In this document: positions 27,534-35,801 of the stretch, one piece after another
Layout of the letters: the number at the start of each line of letters is the position of its first letter
Position numbering within the stretch: position 1 is the first letter of the stretch
NCBI GenBank assembly: GCA_017936005.1
Contig: JAGBGK010000020.1
Location: 1-64,000, forward strand
Length of the DNA: 64,000 nucleotides
Direction of reading: 5' to 3'
Source of the DNA: Tidjanibacter sp.
GTDB lineage: Bacteria > Bacteroidota > Bacteroidia > Bacteroidales > Rikenellaceae
The notes under the pieces: model-generated
Database searches by the model: none
What the model was told of the DNA's origin: nothing
The model's input: the letters and a program-made list of their open reading frames with translations, nothing else
Made by a program: the position numbers and the translations under genes

Positions 27534-28244
27534 CTAATCCACAAACTCTTCCACACACCTACGGTAGGCCTTCACGGGATCCTCAGCGGCAGTAATGGGG
27601 CGGCCCACTACAATGAAGTCCGAGCCAATTTCCTTTGCTCTTGCAGGAGTAGTGATACGCACTTGGTCGTCGGCGGCCGAGTCTGCAAACCTAATTCCGG
27701 GAGTAATGGTGAGGAAATCATCTCCACAAGCACCCTTGACAATGGCTGCCTCCAAAGGCGAGCACACCACACCATCAAGCCCCGCAGCACGAGTGTTTTG
27801 GGCATACTTGACAATCGTGTCGCCAATGGTGCCCACAATACCCAACTCTTGTTGCATTGTCTGTTCCGAAGTGGAAGTCAGTTGGGTTACGGCAATAAGC
27901 AGAGGCCTTGTACCATCGGCCCTGGTGAGGCCCTCTTTTGCAGCCTTCATCATCTCCGTAGTTCCGCTTGCGTGCACATTGACCATATCCACATCCAGAG
28001 CCGAAAGTACCTTCATAGCCTTCCTCACCGTGTTGGGAATATCGTGCAATTTGAGGTCCAAGAAAATCTTGTGGCCCCTACGCTTAATCTCCCTCACAAT
28101 GTCGTTACCTGCGGCATAGTAGAGTTCCATACCGATTTTCAGGAATGGTTTACGGCTCTCGTTCTCAAACTTGTCCAAGAAGGCAAGCGTGTCGGCGGCA
28201 GACGCAAAGTCGCACGCAATAATCACATCTCTCTCTCGTGTCAT
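27534..28244 (-). CDS. pyrF: Orotidine 5'-phosphate decarboxylase
   Basis: 236 residues. It decarboxylates OMP to UMP. The catalytic Asp/Lys array FLDLKLHDIPNTV is near 58, with IIACDFASAADTLAFLDKF at the start, VTQLTSTSE in the middle and IVVGRPITAAEDPVKAY (phosphate site) near the end. This is the short class-I bacterial type, not the longer type 2. Its ATG overlaps the pyrD stop codon by four bases (ATGA). Confidence 0.98.
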   Translation of the reverse strand: MTRERDVIIACDFASAADTLAFLDKFENESRKPFLKIGMELYYAAGNDIVREIKRRGHKIFLDLKLHDIPNTVRKAMKVLSALDVDMVNVHASGTTEMMKAAKEGLTRADGTRPLLIAVTQLTSTSEQTMQQELGIVGTIGDTIVKYAQNTRAAGLDGVVCSPLEAAIVKGACGDDFLTITPGIRFADSAADDQVRITTPARAKEIGSDFIVVGRPITAAEDPVKAYRRCVEEFVD

Positions 28245-29158
28245 ACTATTCCAATTATATCGCTCAATTTTTCAATCTTCAAACGCTCCATTTCGGCCGG
28301 CAGAGCCTCAATTATCTCCTTGCAGGCGTAGGGGTTACGCAAGTTAGCAGCACCCACCTCCACAGCAGTTGCTCCGGCCATCATCATCTCAACAACATCG
28401 CCTGCACTTTCCACACCTCCGCAACCAATCACGGGCACACTGCAAGCCTTGCTCACCTGATGTACCATCCTCACGGCCACGGGGAACACCGCTGCGCCCG
28501 AAAAACCACCCATAACATTGGCAATCACCGGCTTCCTTGTTGCAGTATTTATCCTCATACCGAGCATTGTGTTTATCAGGCAGAGGCCATCGGCACCTGC
28601 ATCTTCTGCTGCACGGGCAATAGACACAATATCGGTAACATTGGGAGTGAGTTTTACATAAAGAGGTTTTGTTACCACCCTCTTCACAGCCTTTACCACC
28701 TCTGCAACGCTCTCTGCCGAAGTGCCAAAACTCATACCTCCACCGTGCACATTGGGGCAACTGACGTTGAGTTCGATAATCTCCACCTGCTCCTCGCCCG
28801 TAATCTTCTCGCAGCACTCCACATACTCATCAATCGAAAAACCACTAATGTTGGCAATAATCGGTTTGTGAAACGCCGCCCTCATTTTGGGCAGTTCTTC
28901 GGCAATCACGGCATCAATACCGGGGTTTTGCAGCCCCACGGAGTTAATCATTCCTGCGCTACACTCGGCCACCCTCGGCAGTGGGTTACCATAGCGGGCC
29001 TCCCTTGTGGTACCCTTGAACGATATGGAGCCCAGAATGTTGATATCATAGAACTCGCTCATACCATAGCCATAGCCAAAGCAGCCGCTAGCAGGTATCA
29101 CAGGGTTATCGAGCCTCACACCACTGAGGCTCACCGACATATCTCGCTTTATTTCCAT
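28241..29158 (-). CDS. pyrD: Dihydroorotate dehydrogenase, class 1B catalytic subunit
   Basis: 305 residues. It oxidises dihydroorotate to orotate with FMN; class 1B enzymes pass electrons to NAD+ through PyrK. The catalytic cysteine lies in NVSCPNVHGGGMSFG near 133, LVKLTPNVTDIV near 165, and the FMN phosphate site includes VIGCGGVESAGDVVEMMMAGA near 245. The gene overlaps pyrK by 10 bases and pyrF by 4, consistent with equimolar synthesis of the PyrD/PyrK complex. This marks NAD-linked, quinone-independent pyrimidine synthesis suited to anaerobes. Confidence 0.98.
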   Translation of the reverse strand: MEIKRDMSVSLSGVRLDNPVIPASGCFGYGYGMSEFYDINILGSISFKGTTREARYGNPLPRVAECSAGMINSVGLQNPGIDAVIAEELPKMRAAFHKPIIANISGFSIDEYVECCEKITGEEQVEIIELNVSCPNVHGGGMSFGTSAESVAEVVKAVKRVVTKPLYVKLTPNVTDIVSIARAAEDAGADGLCLINTMLGMRINTATRKPVIANVMGGFSGAAVFPVAVRMVHQVSKACSVPVIGCGGVESAGDVVEMMMAGATAVEVGAANLRNPYACKEIIEALPAEMERLKIEKLSDIIGIV

Positions 29159-29892
29159 ATCAAATCCTCTTTCTTAAATACGGGGCCTTCCTTACAAATG
29201 CGTTTTGCACCACTCTTGGTCTGCACGCTACAACACATACACACGCCAAAGCCACACGCCATCCTCTCGTCAAGGCTCAACTCGCCATCACACTCTACAC
29301 TTCCGCACAGTGCCTTCAACATAGGCATCGGACCACAAGCATAGAAGTAGTCGCCCTTCTCCTCCAACGCCTCAATCACGTTGGTAACAAAGCCCTTGGT
29401 GCCGTGAGAGCCATCCACCGTGGCAATATAAACCTCGGCCCCAAGAGCCTTGAACTCCTCCTCCATAACCACATCGGCCTTGGAGTTGAAGCCCAAAATC
29501 ACCACAGGAGTTACTCCCCTCTGCAAAAAGACCTTTGCGAGGTTGTACATCGGAGCGCAACCCACACCGCCACCAAGCAGCAGTGGGCGGCTACATCCGA
29601 CCTCCACACAAAAACCATTACCGAGTCCGGTCAGAAGGTCCAACTCTGCGCCCTCTCCGAGAAGGCTCATTGCCTTTGTACCCTCGCCAACGATGTCATA
29701 GAGAAGCGTAATGGTCTTTTCATCGTAGTCGCACACCGAAATGGGCCTACGCAAGAACTTACCAGCAATCTCCACATTGACAAACTGCCCGGGAGCTGTG
29801 AGGTATTGTGTGTCGCCCTCCAACACCATCAGCATTGTCTTTGCCGACAACGCACGATTGGAGCGCACCTTATATATATTACGTTTATACAT
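29149..29892 (-). CDS. pyrK: Dihydroorotate dehydrogenase electron-transfer subunit
   Basis: 247 residues, ferredoxin-reductase type. It carries FAD and a [2Fe-2S] cluster that move electrons from PyrD to NAD+. RRPISVCD near 50 is the FAD site and GGGVGCAPMYNLA near 107 the nucleotide-binding loop. The C-terminal cysteines CGFGVCMCC ... RICKEGPVF are the cluster ligands. It lies 10 bases after carB and overlaps pyrD. Confidence 0.97.
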   Translation of the reverse strand: MYKRNIYKVRSNRALSAKTMLMVLEGDTQYLTAPGQFVNVEIAGKFLRRPISVCDYDEKTITLLYDIVGEGTKAMSLLGEGAELDLLTGLGNGFCVEVGCSRPLLLGGGVGCAPMYNLAKVFLQRGVTPVVILGFNSKADVVMEEEFKALGAEVYIATVDGSHGTKGFVTNVIEALEEKGDYFYACGPMPMLKALCGSVECDGELSLDERMACGFGVCMCCSVQTKSGAKRICKEGPVFKKEDLIWK

Positions 29893-29901
29893 AGTCCTAA
29901 T

Positions 29902-32900
29902 TTAATCCTCTGCGTCGATGGTCGAAACGCTCATCGTTATCTCCTCCAACACATTGAGCAACACGCCCACCGTTTCGAGCGAAGTGAAGAGCGAGATGTT
30001 GTTCTCCACCGCCGCACGCCTAATCTGGTAGCCGTCCCTATGTGCCGAGTGTTTATCAAGAGCCATAGTGTTAATCACATAGTTGACGTGGCCCTGACGC
30101 AGAGAGTCGATAATCTCGGTGCTACCCTCGCTCAATTTCCTACGCATACGGGTTTTGATGCCGTGTTCACGTAGGAAGAGAGCCGTTCCTCTTGTGGCCT
30201 CAATATTGAAGCCCAGGTTATAGAACCTCTGCACCAATGGCAGAGCCCTCTGTTGGTCGGCATTGGCAAGGGTTACGAAGATGGTACCATAGTTCTCCAC
30301 ATTCATACCCGAAGCCTGCAACGACTTATACAAAGCCCTATTGAGCGACTTATCATAACCGATGGCCTCACCCGTCGATTTCATCTCGGGCGAAAGGTAG
30401 GAGTCCATACCCCTCAATTTTGCAAAGGAGAAGGCGGGGGTTTTCACAAACCAGCGTTTCTTCTCCTCGGGATACAGTTCGTTGATTCCCTGCTCTTTGA
30501 GCGACTTGCCAAGCATAACCCTCGTTGCAATATCGGCCAAGGGCACACCCGTGGCTTTCGACAAGAATGGAACAGTACGCGACGAGCGAGGATTGACCTC
30601 AATCACATATACATCATCCTTGTCATCCACAATGAATTGGATGTTGTAGAGGCCCACAATGCCAACCTCCACACCCAACTTAACGGTGTAGTCCAAAATG
30701 TCCTGTTTAACCTTCTGGCTAACGCTGAAAGTGGGATAGACACTAATGGAGTCGCCGGAGTGGATACCCGTGTGCTCCACGTGTTCCATAATGCCGGGCA
30801 CGAATACGTCCACTCCATCGCACACTGCGTCAACCTCCAACTCCTTACCCATAATATACTTATCCACCAACACGGGCTGGTCAACATTCACCTCCACAGC
30901 CGTTTGGAGATACCTCCTGAGGGCCTCCTCATTCGACACAATCTGCATTGCCCTACCGCCAAGCACATAACTTGGCCTAACGAGCACAGGATAGCCAATG
31001 CGTGCTGCTGCCCTCACACCTGCCTCAATATCAGTAACGGCCTCGGCCATAGGCTGAGGGATTTGCAGTTTGGTCATAATGGCCTCAAAGCAACCCCTAT
31101 CCTCTGCATTACGGATAGCCTCAATGCCCGTACCGATAATGGGGGCACCCAAAGCTGCCAATGGCTCGGCCAAATTAATTGCCGTCTGTCCGCCCAACGA
31201 CACAATCACTCCGTCGGGCTTCTCCAACGTGAGTACATTCATCACGTCCTCCACCGTGAGAGGCTCGAAATAGAGTTTATCGCTGGTGGTATAGTCGGTC
31301 GAAACAGTCTCGGGGTTATTATTAATAATGATAGCCTCATAGCCCGCTTGACGAATTGTCCAAATGGCGTGAACGGTCGAGTAGTCAAACTCCACGCCCT
31401 GACCAATACGGATTGGACCGGAGCCAAGCACAACAATCTTTTTCTTGTCGCTCACCCTCGATTCGTTTTCCTGCTCGTAGGTGGAGTAGAAATAGGGAAC
31501 GTAGGCGTCAAACTCGCCAGCGCAAGTGTCAATCATCTTATACACAGGCATAATACCCTCTTTCTTACGCATCAAGAATACCTCTGCCTCGGTAGTACCC
31601 CACAGTTGGGCAATGAACTTGTCGCCAAAGCCCATACGTTTGGCATCCCTCAGCACCTCCACATTCATAGGCGCAGCCTTCACCTCAGGCTCAAACTCCA
31701 CAATGTTCTTAATCTTCTCCAAGAAGAACATATCAATCTTGGTGCGGTCGTAGATCAAGCCAGGATCCACTCCCCTACGGATAAGTTCGGCAATAGCATA
31801 GAGCCTATCATCAGTAGCCTTACGGACATATTCGAGCATATCGGCCGTGTGCATCTCGTCAAACTTCTTGTGATAGATGTGGCACACGCCCGTTTCGAGC
31901 GACCTTACGGCCTTCAAGAGGCTCTCCTCCATCGTGCGACCAATGCTCATCACCTCGCCCGTAGCTTTCATCTGTGTACCGAGCTCGTTGCTTGCATCGG
32001 CAAACTTATCAAATGGGAAGCGTGCAACCTTTGTTACCACATAGTCAATCGAAGGCTCAAAGCTTGCCGGGGTATTGGCAATCTGAATCTCGTCGAGGTG
32101 CATACCGATAGCAATCTTTGCGCTCACCCTCGCAATAGGGAAGCCGCTTGCCTTAGATGCCAGAGCAGACGAGCGAGATACTCGTGGGTTGACCTCAATG
32201 AGGTAGTATTCAAACGAGTGGGGGTCCAATGCAAACTGCACGTTACATCCGCCCTCAATCTTCAACGCCCTGATGAGTTTGAGCGCGCTACCACGCAGCA
32301 GTTGGTACTCCTTGTCGGTGAGTGTCTGTGCAGGAGCAACCACAATGGAGTCGCCCGTGTGAACACCAACGGGGTCCACGTTCTCCATACTACAAATGGC
32401 GATGGCGGTGTCGTTAGCATCCCTCATTACCTCAAACTCTATCTCCTTGTAGCCCTTAATGCTCTTCTCCACCAACACCTGATGTACGGGCGAGAGCTCC
32501 AAAGCGGTACGCATCAACTCCCTCAACTCCTCCTCATTGTCGGCAAAACCGCCACCTGTACCACCGAGCGTAAATGCGGGGCGCAGAATCACAGGATAGC
32601 CAATCTTTGCGGCAATCTCCACGCCGCCCTCAATGCTCTCCGTAACGTCGCTGGGCAACACAGGCTCTCCAATCCTCTCGCAGAGTTGTTTGAAGAGTTC
32701 CCTATCCTCGGCCATCTCGATACTCTCAAACGAGGTACCCAGAATCTCCACCTGACACTCCTCCAACACACCCTTCTTGGCAAGCTGAACTGCAAGGTTA
32801 AGACCTGTCTGTCCGCCAAGGCCCGGCATAATGGCATCGGGGCGCTCATAGCGCACAATCTTGGCCACATATTCCAATGTAAGTGGCTCCATATAGACCT

Positions 32901-33087
32901 TGTCGGCGATGTTGGTATCGGTCATAATGGTTGCAGGGTTGGAGTTAACCAACACAACCTCATAGCCCTCCTCTTTGAGAGCCATACAAGCCTGCGTTCC
33001 TGCATAGTCAAACTCGGCAGCCTGGCCCACAACAATGGGACCCGAGCCGATTACCATCACTTTCTTTATATCACTGCGTTTGGGCAT
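29902..33087 (-). CDS. carB: Carbamoyl-phosphate synthase large subunit
   Basis: 1061 residues, standard length with two tandem ATP-grasp synthetase halves. It makes carbamoyl phosphate from bicarbonate, ammonia and two [24 protein letters not shown] at the start and [19 protein letters not shown] near 553 open the two halves. [25 protein letters not shown] and [22 protein letters not shown] are the matching Mg-ATP sites. The C-terminal MGS-like regulatory domain is present (about 930-1061). Ammonia should normally arrive from CarA, whose glutaminase is altered here. Confidence 0.99.
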   Translation of the reverse strand: MPKRSDIKKVMVIGSGPIVVGQAAEFDYAGTQACMALKEEGYEVVLVNSNPATIMTDTNIADKVYMEPLTLEYVAKIVRYERPDAIMPGLGGQTGLNLAVQLAKKGVLEECQVEILGTSFESIEMAEDRELFKQLCERIGEPVLPSDVTESIEGGVEIAAKIGYPVILRPAFTLGGTGGGFADNEEELRELMRTALELSPVHQVLVEKSIKGYKEIEFEVMRDANDTAIAICSMENVDPVGVHTGDSIVVAPAQTLTDKEYQLLRGSALKLIRALKIEGGCNVQFALDPHSFEYYLIEVNPRVSRSSALASKASGFPIARVSAKIAIGMHLDEIQIANTPASFEPSIDYVVTKVARFPFDKFADASNELGTQMKATGEVMSIGRTMEESLLKAVRSLETGVCHIYHKKFDEMHTADMLEYVRKATDDRLYAIAELIRRGVDPGLIYDRTKIDMFFLEKIKNIVEFEPEVKAAPMNVEVLRDAKRMGFGDKFIAQLWGTTEAEVFLMRKKEGIMPVYKMIDTCAGEFDAYVPYFYSTYEQENESRVSDKKKIVVLGSGPIRIGQGVEFDYSTVHAIWTIRQAGYEAIIINNNPETVSTDYTTSDKLYFEPLTVEDVMNVLTLEKPDGVIVSLGGQTAINLAEPLAALGAPIIGTGIEAIRNAEDRGCFEAIMTKLQIPQPMAEAVTDIEAGVRAAARIGYPVLVRPSYVLGGRAMQIVSNEEALRRYLQTAVEVNVDQPVLVDKYIMGKELEVDAVCDGVDVFVPGIMEHVEHTGIHSGDSISVYPTFSVSQKVKQDILDYTVKLGVEVGIVGLYNIQFIVDDKDDVYVIEVNPRSSRTVPFLSKATGVPLADIATRVMLGKSLKEQGINELYPEEKKRWFVKTPAFSFAKLRGMDSYLSPEMKSTGEAIGYDKSLNRALYKSLQASGMNVENYGTIFVTLANADQQRALPLVQRFYNLGFNIEATRGTALFLREHGIKTRMRRKLSEGSTEIIDSLRQGHVNYVINTMALDKHSAHRDGYQIRRAAVENNISLFTSLETVGVLLNVLEEITMSVSTIDAED

Positions 33088-33113
33088 ATCTCTATTTCGC
33101 TTTTATTTCGGTT

Positions 33114-34187
33114 CTACTTCATATTCTGTGTAAACTTGTCAAACAAGTAGAGGCTGTCCTGTGGGCCGGGTGCACTCTCGGGGTGATACTGCACTGCAAA
33201 CACCTTGTCTTCCACACACTCAACGCCCTCTACCGAGCCATCCAACAGATTGCGGTGGGTAACAGTAAGGCGTGTTTGGGCCAAAGACTCCTCTGCCACG
33301 GCGTAGGAGTGATTCTGGGAGGTCATCTCCAACTTACCATCCGCAAGGCGTTTTACAGGACTTCCACCCCTATGACCACCTTTGAGTTTGTAGCTCTCTG
33401 CGCCATAGGCCAACGAGATGAGCTGCATACCCAGACCAATGCCAAACATCGGCACCTTACCCACAAGGGCCTTAATAGTATCTACCACCTCGGGGACATC
33501 CTGCGGGTTACCGGGACCATTGGGAATCATCACACCATCGGGATTGAAAGAGAGAATCTCATCAGCCGAAGTGTTGTAGGGTACAATCGTAACATTGCAT
33601 CCCCACGCATTGAGCCTGCGGATAATGCTATATTTGATACCACAATCAAGGGCCACAACATCAAACTTGTGGTGAGGTGTACGCGAGAACCAACGCTTAC
33701 GGCAGCTAACTTTCTTTATAAGATCCTTATCATTCTCACTATCCTCAATGAGTTTCAGGGCATCTTCCACGCTCATTTCGGCTTCTACCAGCGCAGCCTT
33801 CATACTTCCCTCTCGGCTCAGCTTTTTGGTAATCATCCTCGTATCCACACCGCTCATTGCAGGAATACCATTCTCTTCCAACACCTCACCAAAGGTTTTG
33901 GTATAGCGGAAGTTACTCGGCAGGTCATTATTCTCCCTGACAATCATACCCCCGATGTAGGGCACTTTTGTTTCGAAATCCTCGTCGGTAATACCATAGT
34001 TACCAATCAGCGGATAGGTCATCACAACCATTTGGCCCGCATAGGATGGATCCGACAAAATCTCCTGATAGCCCACAACCGAGGTGTTGAATACAAGTTC
34101 ACACACCGCCTGGCGGTCGGCACCGAAGCCATAGCCATAGAATTGGCTACCGTCTTCAAGTACAAGTTTTTTGGTGTAGTTTTTCAT
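33114..34187 (-). CDS. carA: Carbamoyl-phosphate synthase small subunit lacking the catalytic cysteine
   Basis: 357 residues, normal CarA length and layout: N-terminal small-subunit domain (1-150) and C-terminal class-I glutaminase. CarA normally hydrolyses glutamine and channels ammonia to CarB. The nucleophile elbow reads VPMFGIGLGMQL, with Gly251 (codon 33435-33437) where GICLGxQ carries Cys. The other catalytic residues are intact (VQYHPESAPGPQDS), as are GGHRGGSPVKRL and SQNHSYAV. Loss of this cysteine is known to abolish glutamine-dependent but not ammonia-dependent activity. The protein may be a structural or regulatory partner. It starts 45 bases after pyrC. Confidence 0.96.
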   Translation of the reverse strand: MKNYTKKLVLEDGSQFYGYGFGADRQAVCELVFNTSVVGYQEILSDPSYAGQMVVMTYPLIGNYGITDEDFETKVPYIGGMIVRENNDLPSNFRYTKTFGEVLEENGIPAMSGVDTRMITKKLSREGSMKAALVEAEMSVEDALKLIEDSENDKDLIKKVSCRKRWFSRTPHHKFDVVALDCGIKYSIIRRLNAWGCNVTIVPYNTSADEILSFNPDGVMIPNGPGNPQDVPEVVDTIKALVGKVPMFGIGLGMQLISLAYGAESYKLKGGHRGGSPVKRLADGKLEMTSQNHSYAVAEESLAQTRLTVTHRNLLDGSVEGVECVEDKVFAVQYHPESAPGPQDSLYLFDKFTQNMK

Positions 34188-34232
34188 CTCTATTTACACA
34201 TATATTTTTTTGTCTTTGTTCACAACATCAGC

Positions 34233-35501
34233 CTATCGTTCGTAGACCACTTTGCCGCCTGCGATGGTACAAACCACTTCACCGTGCAGCCTCATTCCCT
34301 CAAACGGAGTAGCACGTCCGCACGATAGGAACTCCTCGGGGCAAACCGAAAACTCCTTCTCAAAATCGACGAGTGTCATATCGGCCCTCTCGCCCTCTAT
34401 CAAGCCGCCTTTCAACCCAAGCAACCTACGAGGTGCATCAGCCATAACCTCCACCATACGACCAAAATCTATCACACCACTCGCAACCATAAAGGTATAG
34501 GTTGCTGCCAGAGATGTCTCTATGCCCACAACGCCCATTGCGCTACCAGCCAAACCTCGGCCTTTCTCCTCTGCCGAATGTGGTGCGTGATCGGTAGCGA
34601 TAACGTCGATGGTACCATCTGCAAGTCCCTTGCGCAGAGCCTCCATATCAGCCCTACTACGCAGTGGTGGGTTCATCTTGAAGCGTCCCTCATCCCTGAG
34701 ATCCTCATCACACATTGCAAGGTAGTGGGGTGCCGTTTCGCAACTCACCTTCACTCCCCTCTTCTTGGCCTCTCGGATGAGCGCAACACTCTCCTTTGTC
34801 GATATGTGGCAAACGTGCAGGTGACAACCCGTACGCTCGGCAATCTCAATATCCCTCTCCACTTCGGCCCACTCGCTCTCGGAGCAGATACCTTTGTGGC
34901 CGTGTGCCCTACACCACTCTCCGTCGTGGATATAACCTCCATTCAAAAGGCTCTCCACCTCACAGTGAGCAGCAACCATCTTGCCCGTTGCGGCAACACC
35001 CTTCATCGCCTCCTCCATAACCTTGGCCGACTGCACGCCCGTACCATCGTCCGAAAAACCTGCCACTCTGGGAGCCAATGCAGCATAATCAACAAGTTCC
35101 TCACCTTTGCGGGCGGTAGTTATTGTGGCATAGGGTAACACCTCTATCACGGCGTCCCTCTCTATTATATCGAGTTGTGCTTGGAGGTTTTCCACCGTAT
35201 CGGGCGCAGGATTAAGGTTGGGCATAGTGCACACCGTTGTAAAACCTCCCGCTGCGGCTGCCCTACTGCCCGACAAAATGGTTTCCTTGTAGGAATATCC
35301 CGGCTCTCGAAGGTGAACGTGCATATCCACCAAACCGGGCAGCAAAATCTTACCTCGACCATCCATTTCAACCATATCGTCCGTGGCATCAATGCGCTCC
35401 GCAATACGCTCCACTTTGCCATCCGAAATGACAACATCACGCTTTACAAGCGCACCACCGAGCCACATTTTCGCTCCGAATATCAGCAACTTACTCTCCA
35501 T
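34233..35501 (-). CDS. pyrC: Dihydroorotase
   Basis: 422 residues, class I (multifunctional-enzyme type) dihydroorotase. It cyclises carbamoyl aspartate to dihydroorotate. The metal site VDMHVHLREPG is near 60, followed by GGFTTVCTMPNLNP, the HAHGHKG-like segment CRAHGHKGICSE, HVCHISTKESV and the catalytic Asp loop VIATDHAPHSAEEK near 305. It is the first structural gene of the pyr operon, so the upstream leader and attenuator control it directly. Confidence 0.98.
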   Translation of the reverse strand: MESKLLIFGAKMWLGGALVKRDVVISDGKVERIAERIDATDDMVEMDGRGKILLPGLVDMHVHLREPGYSYKETILSGSRAAAAGGFTTVCTMPNLNPAPDTVENLQAQLDIIERDAVIEVLPYATITTARKGEELVDYAALAPRVAGFSDDGTGVQSAKVMEEAMKGVAATGKMVAAHCEVESLLNGGYIHDGEWCRAHGHKGICSESEWAEVERDIEIAERTGCHLHVCHISTKESVALIREAKKRGVKVSCETAPHYLAMCDEDLRDEGRFKMNPPLRSRADMEALRKGLADGTIDVIATDHAPHSAEEKGRGLAGSAMGVVGIETSLAATYTFMVASGVIDFGRMVEVMADAPRRLLGLKGGLIEGERADMTLVDFEKEFSVCPEEFLSCGRATPFEGMRLHGEVVCTIAGGKVVYER

Positions 35502-35530
35502 TTATCCAAGTATTTATGCCCCAACAGAGG

Positions 35531-35565
35531 ATAAAAAAAGAGGCAACTCACGGGCGAGTTACCTC
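35531..35565 (-). promoter_or_regulatory. Candidate transcription attenuator (intrinsic terminator) in the pyr leader
   Basis: Minus-strand hairpin with 10-base arms (35565-35556 and 35549-35540, one mismatch), a 6-base loop, then seven T (35539-35533). It lies about 120 bases downstream of the pyr promoter and 30 bases before pyrC. No other minus-strand gene ends here, so it can only act on the pyr transcript. The stop codon of the leader ORF lies in the 5' arm, so a ribosome at the end of the leader would block the hairpin. Confidence 0.65.
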
Positions 35566-35660
35566 CTAAACGTCAAAAATAACAACAGACACTGCGACCT
35601 TTCGGGACCACCATTGCACTCCATTTGTGCATTCATCGGATATTTTTCACAAATCGTCAT
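35559..35660 (-). CDS. Candidate 33-residue leader peptide of the pyr operon
   Basis: ATG at 35660, about 20 bases after the predicted transcription start, and TAA at 35559-35561 inside the 5' arm of the attenuator. The last codons encode QCLLLFLTFRR. The matching RNA (35591-35568) is U-rich, with 15 U in 24 bases, directly ahead of the terminator. This layout matches the E. coli pyrBI leader, in which UTP shortage stalls polymerase in the U-tract so that the ribosome catches up and prevents termination. It has no Shine-Dalgarno, as is normal for Bacteroidota. Function is inferred from layout only. Confidence 0.5.
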   Translation of the reverse strand: MTICEKYPMNAQMECNGGPERSQCLLLFLTFRR

Positions 35661-35687
35661 ACCGTCTGTTTTGAACCAATTTGCTTG

Positions 35688-35695
35688 CAAAGATA
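35688..35695 (-). promoter_or_regulatory. Bacteroidota-type -7 box of the pyr operon
   Basis: TATCTTTG on the minus strand, an exact match to TAnnTTTG. No clear -33 TTTG is seen upstream. Start of transcription is expected near 35681. This divergent region (35502-35801) also holds the pyr leader and attenuator and the mutS promoter. Confidence 0.65.
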
Positions 35696-35719
35696 CAAAA
35701 TTAATTTGGGATTTGAAAA

Positions 35720-35750
35720 TTGAAAAATGAAAATTATTATACTATTTTTG
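35720..35750 (+). promoter_or_regulatory. mutS promoter (-33 TTG and -7 TATTTTTG)
   Basis: TTG at 35720-35722, a 20-base spacer and TATTTTTG at 35743-35750 fit the Bacteroides sigma consensus. The -7 box falls within codons 6-8 of the longest mutS frame (ATG 35727), so that ATG cannot be the translation start of this transcript. Confidence 0.6.
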
Positions 35751-35801
35751 TGGTTTAAAACGGTAAAAAACAAAACCTACCCACAAAATACCATTTCACT
35801 C

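Noticed and set aside
30253..33150. Long plus-strand open frame opposite carB (965 codons), and similar ones opposite purH, purL, pyrG and yidC
   Set aside because: Shadow frames of GC-skewed codon positions; no motif, start signal or homology-like pattern.
35727..35801. N-terminal extension of MutS from ATG 35727
   Set aside because: The mutS -7 promoter box lies within it and the extension has no family similarity; GTG 35802 is preferred.
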